DNA of 64,000 nucleotides, taken from contig NZ_PYFW01000004.1 in the NCBI RefSeq assembly GCF_003020125.1, positions 310,001 to 374,000 on the forward strand, in the 5' to 3' direction. The translations under genes and the position numbers were made by a program. Under the pieces are notes generated by a model, which worked only from the letters and a program-made list of their open reading frames with translations, did no database searches and had not been told where the DNA came from. Within the stretch, counting starts at the first letter, position 1, and every line of letters starts with the position of its first letter. This DNA is from Bradyrhizobium sp. MOS003. GTDB lineage: Bacteria > Pseudomonadota > Alphaproteobacteria > Rhizobiales > Xanthobacteraceae. Shown piece by piece: positions 42,139 through 51,483 of the stretch.

Positions 42139-44376
42139 TCACGCCCCCTCGCCGCCCTTCGAACCCGTGGCACAATAGTCGCGCCAGAACTGGCGGTAGC
42201 CCTCCTCGACCCTACGCGTGTAGATCTCGACATTGCCGGCGGCTGAGGCCGCGATCCGGGCTGGCAACTCGGCACGCAACGTCGCCAGATAAGCGGGCTG
42301 CGCCGCATATTTGCATGCGATCGCGGCATAACCCTCATCGTCCTCGGCGACCCAGTCATTAAGACCGACCGCCGCCACAATGGAGCCGCCGGCGCGCGAG
42401 GAAGCGCCGTGGCCGAGCTTGGCAACGACCGGAACGCCCGCATAAAGGGATTCCCAGGTGCTGACGCCGCCGTTCTGCGGAAATGGATCCAGCGAGATAT
42501 CCACCTGTGCGAAGGCCCGCAGATGCTCAGTACGATCGGAGGAGCCGAGGCAGGTGATATTTTCTTCCGCAATCCCCTGTGCCACAAATCGTGCGAGAAG
42601 GCCGTCGCGCACCAGCGGATCATCGAGCAGGGTATTCTTGATGACGATCTTCGATCCCGTCACCTCGCGCATCACTTTCGACCAGACGCGGATGGCCTCA
42701 TCCGAGATCTTGTTGACGCGATTGAACACGCCGAACGTCACATGGCCGTTGCGGAGCATTGGGAGCTCCGACGGCGGCACGTCCAGGATCGGATCGATCG
42801 TGATCAGGCACGGCAGGTCGAAGACCTTTTCGGCCAGCAGGTGCCGGGCCGATTCCGGAATGAACACGGGGTCCGCGAGCACGTAGTCCATCGTTGGAAG
42901 GCCGGTACCGGTCGCGTGCCCGAAGCCCGTGACCTGAACAGGCGCCGGCTTGCGGGCGAAGACCTGGAGCCTGTTGCCCGACGAATGCCCGGAGACGTCG
43001 ATCAGGATATCGACCTTGTCGGCTTCGATACGGTCGGCCAGCTGATCGTCCGAAAACTGCCAGGCGTCGACCCAGACGTCGGCCGCCGACTTGAACTCGG
43101 CAGTCATCTCATCTCTGACCGGCGAGCACGAATAGCAGACGATCTCGAACTTGGCGTGGTCATGGTGGCGCAGCACCGGTAACAGGCCGAACGCCGCCGA
43201 GTGGTACCAGAACTCTGCCGCGACATAACCGACCACGATCCTCCTGTCGGGATCGAGCTGCCGGGGCGCGAGCTTCCTCTGTGGAACACGAGCGCCGATG
43301 GCTCCGCCCCAGGATTTTCGCGCGGCCTGCTGGATCGTGAAATCGGCATCAGGAAGGAAGTCCAGAAAGTAGATCTTCCGCGCCATCAAGTCCGGATCCG
43401 GCGCGATCGCCAGTGCCGCGTCGAGATGTTCGATTGCCGAGGCGATCTCTCCCTGATTTGCAAAGCAGGAACTCAACAATGCCAAGGCGGTCGTGGAGCG
43501 TGGATCTTGCTCGAGCAAGGTCGTGCAGGCCAGGATAGCCTGTGCGGTGTTCCCTGTGCTGAGTGCGACCTCTGCCTTTCCCCGCAAAGCTACTTCGAAC
43601 CGGGGTGAAATGGCGAGTGCCGCATCGAAGTCCGCTGCCGCCTGCTCCAGCCGTGACAGTGCCGCGTTGAGGCGGCCACGTTGGGCCAGAATCTTTGCGG
43701 AATCGGGTTTGATCGCGAACGCCGCCCCGAGCGCGGCTTCCGCCTCGTCGTAGCGCCTGAGCTCGATACCGACCACCCCTTTGCCGATGAGCGATTCGAC
43801 GTGGCGCGGCTGAAACAACAGCGCGCGATCAAAGCTCTCCCTGGCGGGGCCAAACCGAAACAGCGCCAGCTCCGCCACGCCACGGTTACAAAGCGCGTCG
43901 GCATAGTCTGGCTTCAGCTTGATGGCGCGATCGTACATCTCGATGGCCTGCTCGGGCAGGTTCAGCTGGAGCAAGGTGTTGCCGAGGCCAGCCAGGGCCG
44001 GCGTAAAATTCGGCTTCAGCGCGACCGCCTTCTCATGACAGGCGCGGGCCGCGTCCAATTGCTGGAGGGCGGAGTAGACCGTCGCGAGATTGCTCTGGGC
44101 CTCGTGCGAACGCGGATCGATCGAGATCGCGCGTTCGAGCAGCTGTTGCGCCTCTTCAAGACGCCCGCCCTGTTGCGCGCACACGCCTAGCAAATGCGTG
44201 GCGTCGAAATGATCCGGAACAACCTGCAGGATCTGGCGGCAGAGCGCATCGGTCTCGGCATACCTCCCCTGACCATAGGCACTCGCCGCAGCAGAGATGA
44301 TGGCCTCGGCCTGCTTCTTCAACTTCTTCTGCAACCGCGCATTCTGGAATGCGCGCGCGCCGGCGCTGCTCTGCAA
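42139..44376 (-). CDS. TPR-GT41 glycosyltransferase (OGT/SPINDLY-like), copy 1
   Basis: A 745-residue protein with a basic N-terminal segment (FQNARLQKKLKKQA), about nine TPR repeats (residues about 25-330) and a GT41 catalytic region (about 365-740). Catalytic-region markers are DVSGHSSGNRLQVFARKPAPVQ with the conserved histidine, the GFGHATGTGLPTMDYVLADP block and VSTWESLYAGVPVVAKLG near the nucleotide-sugar site. Family members attach GlcNAc or fucose to Ser/Thr of proteins. The start is TTG at 44376 with GGAGAGA upstream, the same layout as the other two copies. It is the last of three tandem paralogues. Confidence 0.9.
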   Translation of the reverse strand: MQSSAGARAFQNARLQKKLKKQAEAIISAAASAYGQGRYAETDALCRQILQVVPDHFDATHLLGVCAQQGGRLEEAQQLLERAISIDPRSHEAQSNLATVYSALQQLDAARACHEKAVALKPNFTPALAGLGNTLLQLNLPEQAIEMYDRAIKLKPDYADALCNRGVAELALFRFGPARESFDRALLFQPRHVESLIGKGVVGIELRRYDEAEAALGAAFAIKPDSAKILAQRGRLNAALSRLEQAAADFDAALAISPRFEVALRGKAEVALSTGNTAQAILACTTLLEQDPRSTTALALLSSCFANQGEIASAIEHLDAALAIAPDPDLMARKIYFLDFLPDADFTIQQAARKSWGGAIGARVPQRKLAPRQLDPDRRIVVGYVAAEFWYHSAAFGLLPVLRHHDHAKFEIVCYSCSPVRDEMTAEFKSAADVWVDAWQFSDDQLADRIEADKVDILIDVSGHSSGNRLQVFARKPAPVQVTGFGHATGTGLPTMDYVLADPVFIPESARHLLAEKVFDLPCLITIDPILDVPPSELPMLRNGHVTFGVFNRVNKISDEAIRVWSKVMREVTGSKIVIKNTLLDDPLVRDGLLARFVAQGIAEENITCLGSSDRTEHLRAFAQVDISLDPFPQNGGVSTWESLYAGVPVVAKLGHGASSRAGGSIVAAVGLNDWVAEDDEGYAAIACKYAAQPAYLATLRAELPARIAASAAGNVEIYTRRVEEGYRQFWRDYCATGSKGGEGA

Positions 44377-44487
44377 GGTATCTCTCCGGAAGATGGTTGG
44401 TGGCGAGTCTAACTGATTCGCTCGTCGGGCCGGCTGGCCTGAACATTCCTTCCGGAATGTAACGGGGCTTGCCGCAGGATTCCTGTC

Positions 44488-46761
44488 TCAGGAACCGCTG
44501 GGTACGTCCGCCTTGTCGACTGCAGCATCGCGGCCATCCGCAGCCGCGGCACAATAGTCGCGCCAGAACTTGCGGTACCCTGCCTCGAGCTCACGGGTGT
44601 AGATCTCGACATTGCCGGCGGGCGAAGCGGCGATCTGAGCCGGCAAGCCCGCGCGCAACTTCGCCAGATCTTCGGGCTGCGAAGCAAACTTGCGGGCGAT
44701 CTCGACGTAGCCTTCGTCATCCTCGGCGACCCAGTCGCCGAGACCGACGGCGGCCACGATCGAGCCACCGGCACGCGAGGATGCTCCGATGCCGAGCTTG
44801 GCGACGACCGGAACGCCCTTGTAGAGGGATTCCCAAGTGCTGATGCCGCCGTTCTGTGGGAACGTGTCCAGCGAAATATCGATCTGATCAAAGGCCTTCA
44901 GATGGTCGTCGCGCGAGGTGGTGCCGAGGCAGGTAATGGTCTCCTCGGCGATGCCCTGCGCGATGAAGCGTGCGACCAGACTGTCGCGCAGCAAGGGATC
45001 ATCGAGCAAACCATGCTTGAGGACGATCTTCGATCCCGGCACCTCCCGCAAGATGCGCGACCACACACGAATGGCGTCATCCGAGATCTTGTAGATACGG
45101 TTGAACACGCCGAAAGTGACATAGCCGTTGCGAAGCATCGGCAGCTCGGAGGGCTGCTGATTGGTGACGGGCTCCATCGTGATCAGGCATGGCAGATCCT
45201 GGATCTTTTCCGGAAACAAATGCCGAGCCGATGGCGGAATGAAAATGGGATCCGCGAGCACATAGTCCATGGTCTGCATGCCCGTGCCTGTCGCGTGTCC
45301 GAAGCCCGTGGCCTGGATCGGGGCCGGCTTCCGCGCGAAACACTGCAGCCGGTTGCCGGTTGTGTGGCCGGACACGTCGATCAGGATGTCGACATTGTCC
45401 GCTTGAATGCGATCGGCGAGCTCGTCGTCCGACATTTGCCAGGCGTCCACCCAAACGTCCGCCAACTCCTTGAACTTGGCGGTGTACTCGTCCTCTCCCG
45501 GCCAGGAATAATAGCAGATGATCTGAAACTTGGTGTGATCATGGTTGCGCAGCACGGGTAGCAGGGTGAGTCCCGCCGAGTGCTGCCGAAATTCGGCGGC
45601 GACATAGCCGACCACGATCCGTTTGTCCGGATCGAGCGGCCGCTTGGGCAACGTCCTTTGCGGAATCTTCGAGCCGATCGCATCCCACCAGGACTTTCGC
45701 GCAGCCTGCTGGACCGCAAAATCGGCGTCCGCGAGGTAGTCCAGCAAGAAAATCTTGCCCCTGATCGCATCTCCGTAATCCGGTCGGAGCGCAAGCGCGC
45801 GATCGAGATATTGGATCGCGGAGTCCATGTCTCCCTGGTTCGAATAAGCGAAGCCCATCAGCGCCAACCCCATCTCGGAGCGCGGATTTCGCTCGATCAG
45901 GGTCGTCGCGGCCGCCATCGCCTGCGCGGTCCTTCCCATGACGAGGCAAACCTGGGCCTTCCCTCTAAGGGCCAGTTCGAGCTTGGGCGAAACCGCAAGC
46001 GCCGCATCGAAATCCGCAAGCGCGGGCTCCAGGCGCTGCAGCTCGTAACTGAGCCGCCCGCGCTGCGCCAGGATCCTCGGCGCGCCAGGCTTGATCGCGA
46101 GCGCGGTGGCAAACTTGGCTGCCGCCTCCTCGTGGTGCCGCAACTCCATGCTGACCATGCCGCTGCCGACAATGGCCTCCGCGTGACGCGGCTGAAACAA
46201 CAGGGCGCGATCGAAACTCTCCTTGGCACGCATGATCTGCCCGAGCACGATCTCGACCATGCCGCGATTACAGAGGGCATCGGCATAATCCGGTTTGAAC
46301 TTGATGGCGCGTTCGTGCATCTCGAGCGCCTGCTCGTAAAACCCAAGATGCATGAGCGTGTTGCCGAGATTGGTCAACGCCACCGCGAAATTCGGCTTCA
46401 GCGCGATCGCCCTCTCCTGGCACCGCCGCGCCTCCTCGTAATTGCCGAGGTCGAAATGCACGGTGGCGAGGTTGTTATGGGCATCGTGCAGGCGCGGATC
46501 GAGCGCGATGACGCGCTCCAGCAGCTGCTGTGCCTCCTCCAGGCGCCGGCCGTCATGGGCGCACATGCCGAGCAGGTGTAGGGCATCGACATGGTCCGGA
46601 AGGGCTTTCAGGATCTCGCGGCACAGCGCCTCGGTCTCGGCATAGCGGCCCTGGCCATAGGCGTTCGCCGCAGCGGCGATGACGGCGTCGGCCTGCTTCA
46701 TCAACTTCTTCTGCAACCGCGCATTCTGGAATGCGCGCGCGCCGCCGCCGCTGTTCTGCAA
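44488..46761 (-). CDS. TPR-GT41 glycosyltransferase (OGT/SPINDLY-like), copy 2
   Basis: A 757-residue paralogue with the same order: basic N terminus (FQNARLQKKLMKQADAV), TPR array to about residue 335 and GT41 domain from about 370. DVSGHTTGNRLQCFARKPAPIQ, GFGHATGTGMQTMDYVLADP and ISTWESLYKGVPVVAKLG are the equivalents of the catalytic landmarks. The extreme C terminus adds about 12 residues (AAVDKADVPSGS) not shared with copy 1. It also starts at TTG (46761) after CCGGAGAGA. Differences are concentrated in the TPR part, consistent with three enzymes choosing different protein targets. Confidence 0.9.
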   Translation of the reverse strand: MQNSGGGARAFQNARLQKKLMKQADAVIAAAANAYGQGRYAETEALCREILKALPDHVDALHLLGMCAHDGRRLEEAQQLLERVIALDPRLHDAHNNLATVHFDLGNYEEARRCQERAIALKPNFAVALTNLGNTLMHLGFYEQALEMHERAIKFKPDYADALCNRGMVEIVLGQIMRAKESFDRALLFQPRHAEAIVGSGMVSMELRHHEEAAAKFATALAIKPGAPRILAQRGRLSYELQRLEPALADFDAALAVSPKLELALRGKAQVCLVMGRTAQAMAAATTLIERNPRSEMGLALMGFAYSNQGDMDSAIQYLDRALALRPDYGDAIRGKIFLLDYLADADFAVQQAARKSWWDAIGSKIPQRTLPKRPLDPDKRIVVGYVAAEFRQHSAGLTLLPVLRNHDHTKFQIICYYSWPGEDEYTAKFKELADVWVDAWQMSDDELADRIQADNVDILIDVSGHTTGNRLQCFARKPAPIQATGFGHATGTGMQTMDYVLADPIFIPPSARHLFPEKIQDLPCLITMEPVTNQQPSELPMLRNGYVTFGVFNRIYKISDDAIRVWSRILREVPGSKIVLKHGLLDDPLLRDSLVARFIAQGIAEETITCLGTTSRDDHLKAFDQIDISLDTFPQNGGISTWESLYKGVPVVAKLGIGASSRAGGSIVAAVGLGDWVAEDDEGYVEIARKFASQPEDLAKLRAGLPAQIAASPAGNVEIYTRELEAGYRKFWRDYCAAAADGRDAAVDKADVPSGS

Positions 46762-46874
46762 GGTGTCTCTCCGGAGGATGCCCTCAGACGAGTCTAACTG
46801 ATTCGCAGCCCCGGCCGGCCGGTCACCCGACCTGCAGCGACACCGGGATTTCCCGGGGGCGGCGCAAGGTCGGG

Positions 46875-49115
46875 CTACCCCGCCTCGCCGCGTTCCGAGG
46901 CGCCGGCACAGTAGTCGTGCCAGAATCCGCGATAGGCCGCTTCGACCTCACGCGCGTAAAGTTCGACGTTGCCGGCGGGCGAGGCTGCGATCCGAGCCGG
47001 CAGATCCGCTCGCAATTTGGCCAGACGAGCGGTCTGCATCGCATATTTGCACGCGATCGCGGCGTAGCCGTCGTCATCCTCGGCAACCCAGTCGTCGAGG
47101 CCGACGGCCGCCACGATCGAGCCGCCAGCGCGCGCCGAAGAGCCGTTGCCGAGCTTGGCGACGACCGGAACGCCCGCATAGAGGGATTCCCAGGTGCTGA
47201 TGCCGCCATTTTGCGGGAAGGTGTCGAGCGAGATGTCGACTTGCGCAAAGGCCAGCAGATGCTCGTGGCGCGTGGTCGAGCCAAGGCAGGTGATATTGTC
47301 CTCGGCAATGCCCTGGGCCACGAAGCGCGCGACCAGGCCGTCGCGCAGCAAAGGATCGTCGAGCAGCCCGTGCTTGATGATGATCTTCGATCCCGGCACC
47401 TCCCGCATGATGCGCGACCACACACGGATGGCGTCATCCGATATTTTGTAGATGCGGTTGAACACACCGAAGGTGACGTGGCCATTCCGGAGCATGGGAA
47501 GCTCCGAGGGCGGCACGTCCAGGATGGGATCGATCGTGATCAGGCACGGCAGATCATGGACCTTTTCGGCCAGCAAATGCCGCGCCGGTTGCGGAATGAA
47601 GACCGGATCGGCGAGCACGTAGTCCATGGTCTTAAGGCCCGTGCCCGTGGCGTGTCCGAAACCCGTGACCTGGATCGGGGCCGGCTTGCGGGCAAATACG
47701 GGGAGCCTGTTGCCGGCCGTATGCCCGGACACGTCGATCAGGATGTCGATCCTGTCCGCCTGGATGCGATCGGCCAGTTCGTCGTCCGAAAGCTGCGCGG
47801 CGTCGACCCAGACGTCCGCGAGAAGCTTGAATCGCTCGGTGATCTCGTCCTGCAACGGCCAGCAGGAATAGCAGACGATCTCGAACCTGGCGTGATCGTG
47901 ATGGCGCAGCACCGGCAACAGCGCGAACGCTGCCGAGTGGTTCCTGAATTCCGAGGCGACATATCCGACGACGATCCGCCTGTCGGGATCGAGCTCGCGG
48001 GGCGGCAGCGACCGTTGCGGCAGTCTGGCGCCGATCGCATCCCACCAGGATTTTCGCGCCGCCTGCTGGACCGCGAAGTCGGCCTCGGGCCAAAAATCCA
48101 GGATGAAGATCTTGCGTGCGATGGCATCCGCATAGTCGGGCGTGATCTCGAGTGCCGCGTCGAGATGCTGGAGCGCGGTGGCGACATCTCCCTGGTTCGC
48201 ATGGCAGGCGCCGAGCAGCACGATGGCGTAATCGGACCGTGGATTGTCGTCGAGCAGGGTCTTGACGGCGGCGATCGCCTGCGTCGTGTTCCCCAGCAGA
48301 AGGCTGACCTGCGCCTTGCCACGCAGCGCGAGTTCGAGCCGTGGCGATTGCGACAGCGCCGCATCGAAGTCCGCCGCCGCCTGTTCCAGCCGGTGCAAAT
48401 CGAAATTGAGCCGTCCGCGCTGCGCCAGAATCCGCGGTGAACCCGGCTTGATCGCGAGCCCGGCTGCGAGGGCGGCTTCCGCCTCCTCGTAGTGCCGGAG
48501 CGCGATGCACACCATGCCCTTGCCTGCGATCGCTTCGGCATGACGCGGCTGAAACGAGAGGGCGCGATCGAAGCTCTGCTTGGCGCGTTCGGACCGGCCG
48601 ATCATCAGTTCAGCCATGCCACGGTTGCAGAAGGCATCGGCATAGTCGGGCCGCAGCCTGATAGCGCGTTCGTGCAGTCCGATCGCCTGTTCGCCGAAGC
48701 CAATGTTCAGGAGCGTATTGCCGAGATTGGTCAGGGTGATCGGACAATTCGGCTTCAGCGCGAGGGCCTTCTCCTGACATGCGCGGGCGTCCCGGAATTT
48801 CTGGAGGTCGAAATACACGGCGCCGAGATTGCCATGCGCATCGGGCGAGCGCGGATCGAGCGCAATGGCGCGCTCAAACAGCTGTTGCGCCTCCTCAAGC
48901 CTCCCGCCCTCATAGGCGCGCAGGCCGAGCAGGTGCGTAGCGTGGAAATGATCCGGAACCTCCTCCACGATGCCGCGGCAGAGCGTCTCGGCCTCCGCAA
49001 ATCTGCCCTGCCGGAGAGCCTCGACCGCGAGGGACATGACGGCGTCCGCCTGCTTCCTCAACTTCTTCTGCAATCGCACGTTCTGGTATGCGCGCGCGCC
49101 GACACTGCTCTGCAA
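46875..49115 (-). CDS. TPR-GT41 glycosyltransferase (OGT/SPINDLY-like), copy 3
   Basis: The first copy in transcription order, 746 residues from the TTG at 49115. That start is chosen because its context (GGAGAGAGACC then TTGCAG) matches the starts of the two downstream copies; the frame is open to 49148. TPR repeats run to about residue 335, followed by GT41 with DVSGHTAGNRLPVFARKPAPIQ, GFGHATGTGLKTMDYVLADP and ISTWESLYAGVPVVAKLG. Gaps of 113 and 111 nt separate the three genes, so they could be read as one transcript or individually. No flagellin, pilin or other clear target gene is nearby. Confidence 0.9.
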   Translation of the reverse strand: MQSSVGARAYQNVRLQKKLRKQADAVMSLAVEALRQGRFAEAETLCRGIVEEVPDHFHATHLLGLRAYEGGRLEEAQQLFERAIALDPRSPDAHGNLGAVYFDLQKFRDARACQEKALALKPNCPITLTNLGNTLLNIGFGEQAIGLHERAIRLRPDYADAFCNRGMAELMIGRSERAKQSFDRALSFQPRHAEAIAGKGMVCIALRHYEEAEAALAAGLAIKPGSPRILAQRGRLNFDLHRLEQAAADFDAALSQSPRLELALRGKAQVSLLLGNTTQAIAAVKTLLDDNPRSDYAIVLLGACHANQGDVATALQHLDAALEITPDYADAIARKIFILDFWPEADFAVQQAARKSWWDAIGARLPQRSLPPRELDPDRRIVVGYVASEFRNHSAAFALLPVLRHHDHARFEIVCYSCWPLQDEITERFKLLADVWVDAAQLSDDELADRIQADRIDILIDVSGHTAGNRLPVFARKPAPIQVTGFGHATGTGLKTMDYVLADPVFIPQPARHLLAEKVHDLPCLITIDPILDVPPSELPMLRNGHVTFGVFNRIYKISDDAIRVWSRIMREVPGSKIIIKHGLLDDPLLRDGLVARFVAQGIAEDNITCLGSTTRHEHLLAFAQVDISLDTFPQNGGISTWESLYAGVPVVAKLGNGSSARAGGSIVAAVGLDDWVAEDDDGYAAIACKYAMQTARLAKLRADLPARIAASPAGNVELYAREVEAAYRGFWHDYCAGASERGEAG

Positions 49116-49213
49116 GGTCTCTCTCCGGGATGATCCGAAAGGAGGCAAAGCTGATTCGCTGGTGCCAGGCTGGCGGGTCAGTCAGGCCGGCGGGGCCTCA
49201 GGATGGCAGGTGC

Positions 49214-49951
49214 TCAGCGCAGGATCTGGCTGAGGAACAGTTTCGTGCGGGCGTGCTGGGGCGCCGCAAAGAACTCGTTCGGCGTGTTGGCCTCGATGAT
49301 CTGGCCGGCATCCATGAAGATCACGCGGTTGGCGACCTCGCGGGCAAAGCCCATTTCATGGGTGACGACCAGCATGGTCATGCCTTCCTCGGCAAGGTCG
49401 ACCATGGTGTCCAGCACCTCCTTGACCATCTCGGGATCGAGCGCCGACGTCGGCTCGTCGAACAGCATGACCTTCGGGTTCATGGTCAGTGCCCGCGCGA
49501 TGGCGACGCGCTGCTGCTGGCCGCCGGACATCTGCCCCGGAAACTTGTTGGCCTGATGCGGGATCTTGACCCGCTCAAGGAACTTCATCGCCGCGGCCTC
49601 GGCGTCCTTCTTCGGGATGTTACGGACCCAGATCGGCGCCAGCGTGCAATTGTCGAGCACGGTGAGATGCGGGAACAGGTTGAAGCTCTGGAACACCATG
49701 CCAACCTCGCGGCGCACCGCATCGACATGCTTGAGGTTCGGACCGAGCTCGATGCCGTCGACGACGATCTCGCCCTCCTGGAACTCCTCCAGCGCGTTGA
49801 TGCAGCGGATCAAGGTCGACTTGCCGGAGCCCGAGGGCCCGCAGATCACGATGCGCTCGCCCTTCTCGACCGCGAGGTCGATGTCGCGCAGCACGTGAAA
49901 ATCGCCGTACCATTTGTTGAGGCCGGAAATCTTGACGATGGGGTCGGACAT
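49214..49951 (-). CDS. aapP: General L-amino acid ABC transporter ATPase
   Basis: A 245-residue ATPase with Walker A GPSGSGKST, signature MSGGQQQRVA, Walker B VMLFDEPTSALDP and the switch histidine in VVTHE. It powers uptake of a wide range of L-amino acids by the Aap system. The start at 49951 (MSDPIVKISGLNKWYG) lies 11 nt beyond the aapM stop. The frame continues open upstream into aapM in another register but that part is not coding. It is the last gene of aapJQMP. Confidence 0.95.
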   Translation of the reverse strand: MSDPIVKISGLNKWYGDFHVLRDIDLAVEKGERIVICGPSGSGKSTLIRCINALEEFQEGEIVVDGIELGPNLKHVDAVRREVGMVFQSFNLFPHLTVLDNCTLAPIWVRNIPKKDAEAAAMKFLERVKIPHQANKFPGQMSGGQQQRVAIARALTMNPKVMLFDEPTSALDPEMVKEVLDTMVDLAEEGMTMLVVTHEMGFAREVANRVIFMDAGQIIEANTPNEFFAAPQHARTKLFLSQILR

Positions 49952-49962
49952 GGTGACCTCGA

Positions 49963-51483
49963 TCAGTTGCGACGATGGGCGTTGAGGCGATGCTCGACGA
50001 ACAGCGAGTAGCGCGACATTCCAAAGCAGAAGATGAAATAGATGATCCCGGCGAAGGCGAAGCCGGTGAACGCTGTCGACGGCGTGGACCATTTCGGGTC
50101 CGAGAACGAGGCCCTGAGCGAACCGAGCAGGTCGAACAGCGCCACGATCGAGACCAGCGACGTGTCCTTGAACAGCGAAATGAAGCTGTTGACGAGGTTC
50201 GGAATGACGTGGCGCAGCGCCTGCGGCAGCACGATCAGCGAGGTCGTCTTCCACCACGACAGGCCCAAGGCTGCGGCCGCCTCGCCTTGGCCGCGCGGGA
50301 TCGCGGCGAGCCCGCCGCGGACGTTCTCGGCCTGGTAGGCTCCAGTGAACAGCGCGATGCCGATCAGCGCGCGGACCAGGCCATCGACCGTGAAGTTGCC
50401 GGGCAGGAATAGCGGTAGCATGTAAGTGGCGAAGAACAGCACCGTTATCAGCGGCACGCCGCGCCAGAACTCGATGAAGGCGATCGAAAAGATCCGGATC
50501 AGCGGAATGGTGGAGCGGCGGCCGAGGGCCAGCGCGATCCCGATCGGCAGCGAGGTGACGATGCCGGTGACGGAGACCACCAAGGTAACCAGAAGGCCGC
50601 CCCACAAATTCGTCGTCACGACCGGCAGTCCACCGCGATCGAGCCCCATCAGCTTGATCACGAGGGCGATGGCTATGAAGGTAGCGATGCTCGAGGCGAG
50701 AGCGCGCCAACCGGTGCGCCAGCCGCCGCCGAGGCCGAAGGCGATCAACGAGACGATGACGGTCGTCACGGCGAAATCGCCCCAGACCGGCTGGCCCGCC
50801 CCCTGGATCTGATCGCGCAGCCAGGTCAGCGGGAGGATCAGCCAAGAGATCGCCACGCCGACCAGCACGATGAAATTTCCGACCACCCACAACACCGGTG
50901 GGACGGCGGATGTCTTGCTGACGCCGAGCACGGCCTGCCCGGCGCCGATGATGCTGTCGTCGAACAATTCCAGCACGCCGGCGGTCCAGCTAAGGCCGAA
51001 GCCCTTGATGCCGCCACCGTGCAGCAGAAAGAACGCGACCACCGGAAATGCGAAGAAGAACAGGCCGGCGTTGAGCCCCTTCGCCGGCAGACGCGGTACG
51101 AGCAGCGGCACCAGCAGGGCCGCCGCCAGGATGAAGGTGAGGTCGACCCGCCAGCGCTCGGCCTCGGGATAAAAGCCGTAGATCAGTTGCGGCAGCTTGG
51201 CCTGGATGTAGGGCCAGCAGGCGCCGACCGCAAAGCCGGCATTCTCCGTGAGGCATGCCGCGCGGTCCTTGCCGCTCCAGACCGCATCGACCATCAGGAA
51301 CCGGACCGAGGGGATGATGGTGAACCACAGCAGCAAGACGCCCACGATCGTGAGCAGGATGTTGGTCGGCGAGTTGAACAGGCGCGTACGCATCAGCCCG
51401 ACAAAGCCCGTGGTCTTCACCGGCGCCGGACGCTCGGTGAGCAGGTCCTTCCGGACGAAGCTGCTCGAGGCGATGTCGCTCAT
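49963..51483 (-). CDS. aapM: General L-amino acid ABC transporter permease AapM
   Basis: A 506-residue permease. The C-terminal half contains the transport core with the EAA loop (AIPRGQGEAAAALGLSWWKTTSLIVLPQALRHVIPNLVNSF). The N-terminal half has extra hydrophobic segments, including an added membrane stretch around residues 160-290 (GIKGFGLSWTAGVLELF, then WVVGNFIVLVGVAISWLILPL). As I recall the Rhizobium leguminosarum AapM is nearer 385 residues, so this one is enlarged. ATG at 51483 overlaps the aapQ stop (ATGA). It pairs with AapQ in the membrane. Confidence 0.93.
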   Translation of the reverse strand: MSDIASSSFVRKDLLTERPAPVKTTGFVGLMRTRLFNSPTNILLTIVGVLLLWFTIIPSVRFLMVDAVWSGKDRAACLTENAGFAVGACWPYIQAKLPQLIYGFYPEAERWRVDLTFILAAALLVPLLVPRLPAKGLNAGLFFFAFPVVAFFLLHGGGIKGFGLSWTAGVLELFDDSIIGAGQAVLGVSKTSAVPPVLWVVGNFIVLVGVAISWLILPLTWLRDQIQGAGQPVWGDFAVTTVIVSLIAFGLGGGWRTGWRALASSIATFIAIALVIKLMGLDRGGLPVVTTNLWGGLLVTLVVSVTGIVTSLPIGIALALGRRSTIPLIRIFSIAFIEFWRGVPLITVLFFATYMLPLFLPGNFTVDGLVRALIGIALFTGAYQAENVRGGLAAIPRGQGEAAAALGLSWWKTTSLIVLPQALRHVIPNLVNSFISLFKDTSLVSIVALFDLLGSLRASFSDPKWSTPSTAFTGFAFAGIIYFIFCFGMSRYSLFVEHRLNAHRRN

